DNA from: SLQH01 sp964612995
Lineage (GTDB): Bacteria; Planctomycetota; UBA11346
Direction of reading: 5' to 3'
Length of the DNA: 15,518 nt
Assembly (NCBI GenBank): GCA_964612995.1
Contig: CAZTGE010000101.1
Span: forward strand, 1-15,518
Positions 6,757-15,518 of the stretch are shown piece by piece. Each line of letters opens with the position of its first letter. Positions within the stretch are counted from its first letter, which is position 1. The notes beneath the pieces were generated by a model. The model ran no database searches, had not been told where the DNA came from, and saw only the letters and a program-made list of their open reading frames with translations. Position numbers and translations under genes: made by a program.

Positions 6757-6886
6757 ATATTTATTTCCGTGAGGGATCCGGGCTGGTGGCGGCATCAGCC
6801 GCTGCAGTGGTCACTGTACGACAGGAGCCAGTACGGCGGTGCGTACTGCCGGAGTGCTGCCGGGGCCATTGGCTCGCGCCTGCCGG

Positions 6887-7612
6887 TCAGCCCGGCTCGC
6901 TCGCTGTGCCCTTGCGTGGCGATGAAGCCTTGCGGTCGCGCTTGTCGCCACCTGAGACGCGTTGGGCCTCACTGTTGGAGTGCAGATCACGCAGTTGGAA
7001 GCGGAGGCCGGCGATGAACAGCAGACCGCCAGCGATCAGCGAGGCGATCAACGCCGGCTGATGCTCCAGCTGGCTGCGGGCGACGACGTAGGTACCGGCG
7101 GCGAAGAACTGGCCGCCGGCGAGTGCGGTGGCGAAGGCTTCGACCTGGCGCGCGAATACCCAGCCGAGGATGAATCCGAGCACCGCGGCCGCGGCGCTCA
7201 CGCCGAGCGTGACCAGCATCGAGTCGCTCGCCAGGCCCGGCAGTGCGGCGAGTAACGCCAGCAGCGCGGCCACGCTCAGGGCGCGGCTGAGCCGGTGCAG
7301 TGTCCGGCCGAGGAACAGGCCGACGACCAGCGCCACGCCGCCGGCGATGTAACCCGGGGTCTCGCCGATGAAGCGTCCGGCGACGACCATCGCCACCAGG
7401 CCGAGCCCGATGCCGGTGCCGATCATGAACGCGAGCACCACCAGCCGCCAGCCGAAGAAGAGCGGCAGCAGCGCCGCTCCCATCAGGAAGGCGCCGGCGG
7501 GCCATTCCAGCTCGGCCAGCTGGCGTTGCATCTCGATCGGGTCGGGTTCGGCGCCCGCGAGCGTCGGGGCGCCCAACAGGACGACAAGCAGGCCAAGGAT
7601 GAGCGAGCGCAT
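6887..7612 (-). CDS. Polytopic membrane protein, DUF4203/TMEM198-like
   Basis: A 241-residue protein with an N-terminal signal sequence (MRSLILGLLVVLLGAPTLA, cleavage likely before AEPDP). Six or seven hydrophobic segments follow, rich in Gly and Ala, such as AFMIGTGIGLGLVAMVVAG, GYIAGGVALVVGLFLG and LGVSAAAAVLGFILGWVFA. The basic tail after residue 215 (GGDKRDRKASSPRKG) is likely cytoplasmic. The pattern of small-residue-rich helices after a short leader resembles the DUF4203/TMEM198 group, with no known biochemical function. The frame is open from 7642, but ATG 7612 has GGAGG ten bases upstream, and the closer ATG 7621 would have only one base between. It lies 114 bp downstream of the Big_5 lipoprotein gene on the same strand, so the two may be co-transcribed. 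Confidence 0.65.
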   Translation of the reverse strand: MRSLILGLLVVLLGAPTLAGAEPDPIEMQRQLAELEWPAGAFLMGAALLPLFFGWRLVVLAFMIGTGIGLGLVAMVVAGRFIGETPGYIAGGVALVVGLFLGRTLHRLSRALSVAALLALLAALPGLASDSMLVTLGVSAAAAVLGFILGWVFARQVEAFATALAGGQFFAAGTYVVARSQLEHQPALIASLIAGGLLFIAGLRFQLRDLHSNSEAQRVSGGDKRDRKASSPRKGTASEPG

Positions 7613-7666
7613 CGGCAGCATGCCTCCACAGTAGCGCCGCATCGCTGTGGTCCAACCGCGGCTGCG

Positions 7667-7702
7667 GTCGCACGCCGGCCTGCAGTCGCACGCCGGCCTG
7701 CA
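7667..7702. repeat. Perfect tandem 18-bp duplication
   Basis: GTCGCACGCCGGCCTGCA occurs at 7667-7684 and again directly at 7685-7702, between the lipoprotein stop and the downstream membrane-protein gene. Next to it, ACCGC/GCGGT (7655-7659 with 7664-7668) can form a small stem. The duplication is recent enough to be exact. Confidence 0.75.
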
Positions 7703-7726
7703 GCCACGCTCGGTGACCGGACCGGC

Positions 7727-9724
7727 TCAGTGCGTGAGCAGGGCCACCGCCTTGGGCACCGGGGGGGTGGCGGGGAACAGCCGCTTGCGTGCGAACAGGT
7801 GGTCGCTGCCACCGACGGTCTCGATGAAGGCCAGGTAGAGCGTGTCCTCGCTGTCGTTCCAGACCAGACTCGGGTCGCTGGCCGTGCGCGAACGGTCGAT
7901 ATTCAGCAGTTCGCCCTCGAGCGTCCAGGTTTCGACGGTGGCCAGCGATGTGTCCCAGCTGGCGACGTGGATGCCGGACCCGCCGCCGGTGTCGGTCTCG
8001 GTCCAGGCGAGGAACAAGGTGCTGTTGACCAGGATCAGCTCGGGGTCGGCGCTGCCAGCGTGGTCGAGGCTGCCGAGCGCGCGGATCGGCCCCGGCCCCA
8101 TCGTCTGCCAGTTGGCGCCGTCCCAATGCTGTACGTAGAGTTCGCTGGTCCCGTTCGCGGCCTTGGCGGTGTAGGCGATGTAGGCCTCGCCGAGACCGTT
8201 GGCGACGATGCTCGGCCTGGATGGATCCGTGCCGATGCGGTGGTCCTGCGCGATGCTCTCGCCGGCGGCTGCGAAACCCGATCCGTTGAATGCGGAGACG
8301 TAGAGGTCGCTGCGTTCGGGGTCGTCGCTCGCGCGTTCCCACTGGGCGGTGAAGATGTGCTGCCGGTCCGGCGAGGTACCGATGGCGACCACCACGCTCG
8401 GCGTCTGCGGGTCGCTGCGGCGGTTGCGCGGACCGTAGGTGATCACTCCGGTGGTCTCGATGTTGGCCACATGCAGGCTCGGTTCCACGTCGGGGCTCGC
8501 AGTGCTGTCACCGATGATGTAGGCGATCAGCGGATCGTCGAACTCGTCCAGGACGATCACCGGAGCGTTGGCGTCGTCGATCGTGTCCACCGCGGCCAGA
8601 CCGTGATCGCTGACCGGCGTGCCCCCGTCGAGCGCGACCCAACCGTTGGTGGCGTCCCAGCGGTAGGCGAGGATGTGATCGAAAGAGGTCGCGACCCCGG
8701 TCGGCCCGCCGCTGCCGGGATGGGTGAAGGCCAGATACACGCCGCTGGCGTCGGCGGTGAACGTGGGGCCATGGCCGGTGACGAGCAGTGATCCCGCGGC
8801 CGGATCGCCGTCGAGCGGCGAGCTCCAGACGCCGCCGACCCAACGCTGCAGCGCGACCTGATCGCCATCGAGACGATAGCCGACATGCACCGTATCGCCG
8901 AGCACCATCGCCGTCGGGTCGGCGGCCGCTGTACCGAGGGGGCTGATCTGTCCGCCCACCTGCTGCCATTGCACGGTGCTCTCACCGGTGGTGAACGACC
9001 AGCTTACCGGTCCGGGCAGGGTGTTGCCCGAGGTATCGCTGACGCTCTGCGCGATCCGCGCCTCGTAGGTGGTCGCAGGATCGAGCAGCGAATCCGGGAT
9101 GAACACCGCGGTGTTGGTGACGGGGAAGACGCTCACCGTTCCGCTCACCGCGTCGCCGGTCGCGGCTTCGTTCAGGGTGAAGCTGGTGGTGGTCAGCGTG
9201 CGCTCGTCGATCGGCTCGTCGAACACTGCGCGCACGGTGGCGTCCACCGGAACTCCGCTCTGCCCGGCATTGGGGTCGAGTCCGCTGATCGCCGGCGGGT
9301 CGCTTTCGGCCGCCACGGTGAAGCTCCAGGTGAAGCGATCCGCCAGGTGCACCCCCGCGGTATCACGTACCGATGTGGTGACTACCCCACGGTAGGTGCG
9401 CGAGGCCGCGAGCGGGAGTGCAGGCACGATGGTCGCGATGTAGGACGAGGAATCGTAGTCGACCGAAGTGTCGACGGTGATACCGGTGACGGTATCGCTG
9501 AGCTGGATGCTGGTCGCGTCGATGCTCGCCGGGTCCATCGCCTCGCTGAAGGTCACGCTCGGTTGCACATCCGGTGTCTGGGCCAGCGCACCGTCGAAGG
9601 GCGAGACGCTGATGACCTCCGGCGCCCCTGCCGCACCGCCGTCGTCGCTGTCGCTGCTCCAGTCACAGCCGCCGAGGACGAGCACCAAGGGCCAGAGGAA
9701 CAGTATCGGGTTGGGGGTGGACAT
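7727..9724 (-). CDS. Lipoprotein with two Big_5 Ig-like domains and WD-rich repeats
   Basis: A 665-residue protein. ATG 9724 is chosen because AAGGAG lies seven bases upstream and the product begins with a lipoprotein signal (PNPILFLWPLVLVLGGC, lipidated Cys20). An acidic linker DWSSDSDDGG follows, with Asp at +2, which is the inner-membrane retention signal in enterobacteria but is not a safe rule elsewhere. Residues about 34-138 and 143-247 are two Big_5-type Ig-like domains (SPFDGALAQTPDV, VTFSEAMDPASID, then FTWSFT; the second has AVFDEPIDERTL and SWSFTTGE). The rest, about 250-660, carries repeats such as LQRWVGGVWSSP, AYRWDATNGWVALDGG, YVQHWDGANWQTMG, suggesting a beta-propeller. It is probably a surface or periplasmic binding or adhesion protein, ligand unknown. 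It is divergent from the beta-mannosidase gene. Confidence 0.8.
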   Translation of the reverse strand: MSTPNPILFLWPLVLVLGGCDWSSDSDDGGAAGAPEVISVSPFDGALAQTPDVQPSVTFSEAMDPASIDATSIQLSDTVTGITVDTSVDYDSSSYIATIVPALPLAASRTYRGVVTTSVRDTAGVHLADRFTWSFTVAAESDPPAISGLDPNAGQSGVPVDATVRAVFDEPIDERTLTTTSFTLNEAATGDAVSGTVSVFPVTNTAVFIPDSLLDPATTYEARIAQSVSDTSGNTLPGPVSWSFTTGESTVQWQQVGGQISPLGTAAADPTAMVLGDTVHVGYRLDGDQVALQRWVGGVWSSPLDGDPAAGSLLVTGHGPTFTADASGVYLAFTHPGSGGPTGVATSFDHILAYRWDATNGWVALDGGTPVSDHGLAAVDTIDDANAPVIVLDEFDDPLIAYIIGDSTASPDVEPSLHVANIETTGVITYGPRNRRSDPQTPSVVVAIGTSPDRQHIFTAQWERASDDPERSDLYVSAFNGSGFAAAGESIAQDHRIGTDPSRPSIVANGLGEAYIAYTAKAANGTSELYVQHWDGANWQTMGPGPIRALGSLDHAGSADPELILVNSTLFLAWTETDTGGGSGIHVASWDTSLATVETWTLEGELLNIDRSRTASDPSLVWNDSEDTLYLAFIETVGGSDHLFARKRLFPATPPVPKAVALLTH

Positions 9725-9929
9725 CGCGGGCTCCTTCTCCACCGCCCAGTGGCTTCGGCGCAGTGGCTCCGGCGTGTGGACCGTGTGGACTGTCGCGTCC
9801 ACATGATCATGCAGGTAGGTCAAGGGGCTCAACGCCTGTGAATCCGCCGGCCCTGGCGCGGTGGATCAGCCGCTCGTAGCGCTTACCATCCGCCGCCACA
9901 GGCTCAGTGAGCCGCCGAGAGGAGCTCCC
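9725..9929. promoter_or_regulatory. Divergent intergenic region with tandem duplications and palindromes
   Basis: The 205-bp gap between two divergent genes must hold both promoters. It contains a 14-bp tandem duplication with one mismatch (9747-9760 and 9761-9774), a tandem 9-mer TGTGGACCG/TGTGGACTG (9775-9783 and 9784-9792), a 7-bp hairpin TGTGGAC/GTCCACA (9784-9790 with 9797-9803), and the perfect palindrome CATGATCATG (9802-9811). TTGACC on the minus strand near 9818-9823 could be a -35 box, but no good -10 box sits at the right distance. Regulator binding is a guess. Confidence 0.4.
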
Positions 9930-12410
9930 ATGGACCGCATCGTGCTCGATGGCGACTGGACCCTGACCCGCGAGCGCAGCGGGGATCGGTACCCGGCCCG
10001 GGTTCCCGGCTGCGTGCATACCGATCTGATGCGTGCGGGGGTGCTGCCCGAGCTCGATCACGGGGACAACGAGCTGCAGCACCAGTGGCCGGTCGACGAG
10101 GATTGGCGGTACGAGCGCAGCTTCGAGCTGAGCCCGAACGATTGCGCCGCCGAGGGCCTGATCCTGCGTTGCGCCGGGATCGACACCTTGGCCGAGCTGA
10201 TGATCAACGGCGAGACCGTTTTGCGCCCCGACAACATGTTCCGTACCTGGGAGGTCGACCTCACCGGACGGCTGCGTGCGGGGACCAACACCATCGCTCT
10301 GCGCTTTCCCAGCATCGTCCCGACCATGCAGGCGAAGGATCGCGAGCACCACCTGCCGGCGTGGAACCTGTTCGATCAGCGTTTCGCCGGCAAGAGCCAC
10401 CTGCGCAAGATGGCCTGCGCCTTCGGCTGGGATTGGGGGCCGAAAGCCGCGACCTGCGGCATCTGGCGCACGCTCGAGCTGCTGGTGCTCCACGGCGCGC
10501 GTCTGGCGGATTGTCTGGTCGAGCAGGAGCACGGGACGCAGGGCGTCGAACTCGCGCTGTGCCAGGAGTTCGATGGCGACCCTGCCGGTACCACGGTGCA
10601 GGTGGTCCTCGAGGACCCCGATGGCGCGGTGATCGGCGAAATCCAGCTGGAGCCGAACGCCGGCGCGGCGCGCGGTCGCCTGGCCATTCCCGAGCCGGAA
10701 CTGTGGTGGCCCAACGGGATGGGCGCCCAGCCGCTCTACCATCTGCGGATCGTGCTACACGACGACGATGGCCAGACGCTCGACTCCAGTACCCGGCGGA
10801 TCGGCTTGCGCACGATCGCGCTCGAGCGCACCGCCGATGCGTGGGGTGAGAACTTCCAATTCGTGGTCAACGGACGCCCGGTCTTCATGAAGGGTGCCTG
10901 CTGGGTGCCGGCCGATTATTACCTGCCACGCCTGGAGCGGGCCGACTACGCGCGGCTGCTCGGCGACGCGGCGGCGGCGCACATGAACATGATCCGTCTC
11001 TGGGGCGGGGGGATCTACGAGGACGACACATTCTACGAGCTCTGCGACGAATACGGCCTGCTGATCTGGCACGATTTCATGTTCGCCTGTTCGACCTACC
11101 CCACCGGCGATCCGGTCTGGCTGGAGAGCGTACGCCACGAGGTCGCCGACAACGTCCGCCGTGTGCGCCACCACGCCGCGATCGCGCTGTGGTGTGGCAA
11201 CAACGAGCTCGAGCAGGGTCTGGTCCACCATACCGGGTGGAATGAGCGCGCGATGAGCTGGGCCGACTACAGCCGTCTGTTCGATGTGCATCTGCCCGAC
11301 TGGCTCGCCGAGCTCGATCCCACGCGCGACTACTGGCCCTGCAGCCCGCATACGCCCCACGGCGATCGCTACAATCACTACGACCCCAGCTGCGGCGACG
11401 CCCACACCTGGGACGTGTGGTTCGGCGGTCGTCCGTTCGAGGCCCAGCGCGAACTGACCCACCGCTTCATATCAGAGATCGGCTTCCAATCCTTCCCCGA
11501 ACCGCGGACCTTCGATGCCTACACCGACCCCGACGAACGCAACCTGACCAGCTACACCTCGGACCTGCATCAGCGTTCGCGCGACGGCAACCGCAAGATC
11601 TTCACCTATCTGCTCGACTGGTACCGCGTGCCCGCGGACCTGCCGCGCACCTTGTGGGCGACCCAGGCGACCCAGGCCTTGTGCCTCAAGTTCGCGGTCG
11701 AACACGCCCGCCGCCTGCAGCCGCGGATGATGGGCCTGCTCTACTGGCAGCTCAACGACATCTGGCCCTGTGCCTCTTGGGCCGGGATCGACGTACACGG
11801 GCGGTGGAAGGCCTTGCACCATCACGCGCGCCGTTTCTTCGCGCCGCTGCTGGTGAGCATCCTCGAAGACAGCGATGCCGGCTCGGCGAGCATCCACTGC
11901 TCCAACCACCTGCCCCAGGATCAGGAGGTCACGGTCGACTGGCAGGTGACCGACACCGCTGGCGCGCAGTTGGCGAGTGGCTGCGAAACGCTCGGCTGTC
12001 CGAGCCAGAGCGATCGCGTGGTGTGCAGTGTCGACTGCGCGGCGCAGCTCGAACGCCACGGGCCCCGCCGGCTGCTGGTGTGGGCCACGGCCAGGGTCGA
12101 CGGGATGGTGTGCAGCCGCAATTGCGCCAGCTTCGAGCGACCGAAGCATCTCGCGCTGCAGCCGGTGGCGATCAGCCCCACGTTCGCGCCGACGACGGAA
12201 CCGGGGATATGGCGCATCTGCCTGCAGGCCGACGCGCCGGCGCTATCGGTCCGGCTCGAACTGGTCGACCTGGATTGCCGCTTCTCGGATAATTTCTTCG
12301 ATCTGCCGCCAGGCGAGGTGATCACGATCGAGGCCCATCCCGCGAACGCGCTCGAGCGCGACGAGCTGCGGCGACGCCTGCGGGTGAGCCATCTGGCGCT
12401 GGACAGCTGA
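9930..12410 (+). CDS. Beta-mannosidase, glycoside hydrolase family 2
   Basis: An 826-residue enzyme expected to release beta-mannose units from the non-reducing end of manno-oligosaccharides (EC 3.2.1.25), by retaining hydrolysis. ATG 9930 follows GAGAGGAG with good spacing, and there is no signal peptide, so it is cytoplasmic. The N-terminal sugar-binding domain shows VPGCVHTDLMRAGVLPELD, WRYERSFEL and RKMACAFGWDWGPKAATCG. The barrel shows MNMIRLWGGGIYEDDTFYE, LCDEYGLLIWHDFMFACSTY, and IALWCGNNELEQG with Glu426 as acid/base. RFISEIGFQSFPEP gives Glu516 as nucleophile, then LYWQLNDIWPCASWAGID. These features separate it from beta-galactosidase and beta-glucuronidase. The length is normal and both catalytic residues are present. 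No sugar transporter, mannanase or regulator gene is adjacent. Confidence 0.93.
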   Translation: MDRIVLDGDWTLTRERSGDRYPARVPGCVHTDLMRAGVLPELDHGDNELQHQWPVDEDWRYERSFELSPNDCAAEGLILRCAGIDTLAELMINGETVLRPDNMFRTWEVDLTGRLRAGTNTIALRFPSIVPTMQAKDREHHLPAWNLFDQRFAGKSHLRKMACAFGWDWGPKAATCGIWRTLELLVLHGARLADCLVEQEHGTQGVELALCQEFDGDPAGTTVQVVLEDPDGAVIGEIQLEPNAGAARGRLAIPEPELWWPNGMGAQPLYHLRIVLHDDDGQTLDSSTRRIGLRTIALERTADAWGENFQFVVNGRPVFMKGACWVPADYYLPRLERADYARLLGDAAAAHMNMIRLWGGGIYEDDTFYELCDEYGLLIWHDFMFACSTYPTGDPVWLESVRHEVADNVRRVRHHAAIALWCGNNELEQGLVHHTGWNERAMSWADYSRLFDVHLPDWLAELDPTRDYWPCSPHTPHGDRYNHYDPSCGDAHTWDVWFGGRPFEAQRELTHRFISEIGFQSFPEPRTFDAYTDPDERNLTSYTSDLHQRSRDGNRKIFTYLLDWYRVPADLPRTLWATQATQALCLKFAVEHARRLQPRMMGLLYWQLNDIWPCASWAGIDVHGRWKALHHHARRFFAPLLVSILEDSDAGSASIHCSNHLPQDQEVTVDWQVTDTAGAQLASGCETLGCPSQSDRVVCSVDCAAQLERHGPRRLLVWATARVDGMVCSRNCASFERPKHLALQPVAISPTFAPTTEPGIWRICLQADAPALSVRLELVDLDCRFSDNFFDLPPGEVITIEAHPANALERDELRRRLRVSHLALDS

Positions 12411-12416
12411 GGCGGT

Positions 12417-12435
12417 ACACGGCTCCGCGCCGTGT
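12417..12435 (+). terminator. Hairpin just after beta-mannosidase stop
   Basis: ACACGGC (12417-12423) and GCCGTGT (12429-12435) form a perfect 7-bp stem with a TCCGC loop six bases after the stop codon. There is no T-run, so it is a weak intrinsic terminator at best, though the position fits. Confidence 0.4.
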
Positions 12436-12461
12436 TGCGAACGAATCTCCACACGCCTCCG

Positions 12462-12532
12462 GGGCGACGCAAAGCTCGCCCCGGGGGCGCCGACACCAGG
12501 TCGGCATGCCTTGCCTCGCCTCCACCTGCGTC
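12462..12532 (+). repeat. Dispersed intergenic repeat, copy A (variant)
   Basis: The left 18 bases (12462-12479) match copy C (15467-15484) at 17 of 18 positions. The right part (12505-12532) matches the other end of copy C with a 5-base insertion. The middle is different. It has the same orientation as C and faces copy B, so A and B form an imperfect inverted pair about 36 bases apart. Confidence 0.65.
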
Positions 12533-12567
12533 CAACCGCCCGGCGCTCTTTGATGCATGGGCCATAG

Positions 12568-12619
12568 TGACGCAGGTAAAGGCGACGCATGGCCCTCATT
12601 TGCGAGCTTTGAGTCGCCC
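12568..12619 (-). repeat. Dispersed intergenic repeat, copy B (inverted)
   Basis: These 52 bases are the reverse complement of 15467-15518 with 49 of 52 identical. Differences are at 12578, 12579 and 12586. ATGGCCC inside the copy (12589-12595) can also pair with GGGCCAT just upstream (12559-12565). It sits in the gap before the histidine kinase gene, with no protein evidence over it. Confidence 0.8.
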
Positions 12620-12642
12620 TCCACACGCACCGTGGCGGTGCA

Positions 12643-12670
12643 TTGTCGCACAGGCGGCCTGCGCTACACT
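12643..12670 (+). promoter_or_regulatory. Candidate sigma-70-type promoter of the hybrid kinase gene
   Basis: TTGTCG (12643-12648) and TACACT (12665-12670) are separated by 16 bases, a plausible -35/-10 pair. It lies just upstream of a GGAGG ribosome site (12680-12684) and the kinase start, which implies a short leader. This is a match by eye only. Confidence 0.5.
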
Positions 12671-12694
12671 GGAACAGATGGAGGCCGGCGCGTG

Positions 12695-15457
<2,763 letters not shown>

Positions 15458-15466
15458 AACGCGGCA

Positions 15467-15518
15467 GGGCGACTCAAAGCTCGCAAATGAGGGCCATGCC
15501 TCGCCTCCACCTGCGTCA
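15467..15518 (+). repeat. Dispersed intergenic repeat, copy C (at window edge)
   Basis: It starts nine bases after the kinase stop codon and may run past the end of the window. It is the inverted counterpart of copy B and the same orientation as copy A. Together B and C flank the kinase gene as inverted repeats about 2.9 kb apart. Confidence 0.8.

Larger units (their letters stand above)
6579..6886. other. Mostly gene-free boundary stretch
   Basis: This stretch lies between the small membrane protein region and the minus-strand DUF4203-like gene. It holds a possible 30-codon minus-strand remnant, a very strong hairpin, and a weaker 6-bp stem CAGTAC/GTACTG (6829-6834 with 6843-6848). Base composition changes from the lower-GC left half to the GC-rich right half here. 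Plus-strand frames running through the hairpin have no recognisable content. Confidence 0.5.

Noticed and set aside
6709..7017. Plus-strand frame through the large hairpin into the DUF4203-like gene
   Set aside because: It crosses the loop and right arm of the stem and overlaps a better supported minus-strand gene.
6987..8342. Long minus-strand frame of 451 codons spanning two genes
   Set aside because: It is rich in RR, RP and RG strings with no domain, out of frame with two well supported genes on the same strand.
7295..8791. Long plus-strand frame opposite the DUF4203-like and Big_5 lipoprotein genes
   Set aside because: It is a GC-rich antisense shadow with low-complexity Arg/Gly/Val text and no family signal, while the minus-strand genes have signal peptides and domains.
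9786..9830. Sigma-70 promoter TTGACC for the lipoprotein
   Set aside because: No acceptable -10 box lies 16-18 bases downstream on the minus strand.
8885..9841. Plus-strand frame opposite the lipoprotein N-terminus
   Set aside because: It is a shadow of the Big_5 coding region without homology-like features.
9807..12149. Several long minus-strand frames opposite the beta-mannosidase
   Set aside because: They are codon-position shadows of a high-GC gene whose plus-strand product is unmistakable.

Overview
The window looks like chromosomal DNA of a high-GC Gram-negative bacterium, most likely a gammaproteobacterium. This is inferred from two lipobox-type lipoproteins, a decayed REP-associated tyrosine transposase of proteobacterial type, dispersed palindromic intergenic repeats and a GacS/BarA-style hybrid kinase. 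No rRNA, tRNA or CRISPR array is visible, and nothing fixes the genus.

The window has two halves. The left half (1 to about 6.7 kb) is visibly less GC-rich, uses many T-ending codons and reads as an accessory, scarred region. It holds the 3' end of an Rhs/YD-repeat protein with a large insert in its core, a beta-propeller lipoprotein, an internally deleted ISL3-type transposase, a rhombosortase-like rhomboid protein overlapping an alpha-oxoamine synthase (a two-gene operon), a repeat-rich stretch, a RAYT pseudogene broken in three ways, and a small membrane protein that may be frameshifted at a run of nine G. The boundary is marked by a very strong 28-position hairpin at 6690-6756.

The right half (about 6.8 to 15.5 kb) is uniformly GC-rich with intact genes. 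On the minus strand are a multi-pass membrane protein (DUF4203/TMEM198-like) and, upstream of it in the same direction, a 665-residue lipoprotein with two Ig-like Big_5 domains and a repetitive WD-rich C-terminal half. Divergent from the lipoprotein is a full-length cytoplasmic GH2 beta-mannosidase with both catalytic glutamates. Last comes a soluble 920-residue hybrid histidine kinase with two related, unrecognised N-terminal modules, a degenerate receiver and a true receiver.

Three copies of one intergenic repeat surround the kinase: A and B facing each other upstream, and C at the window edge as a 49/52 inverted match to B. The best leads for something undescribed are the tandem N-terminal modules of the kinase, the rhombosortase-like/alpha-oxoamine synthase pair, and the Rhs core split by an insert with a Cys-rich tail. 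I did not find a clear complete novel defence or mobile system.
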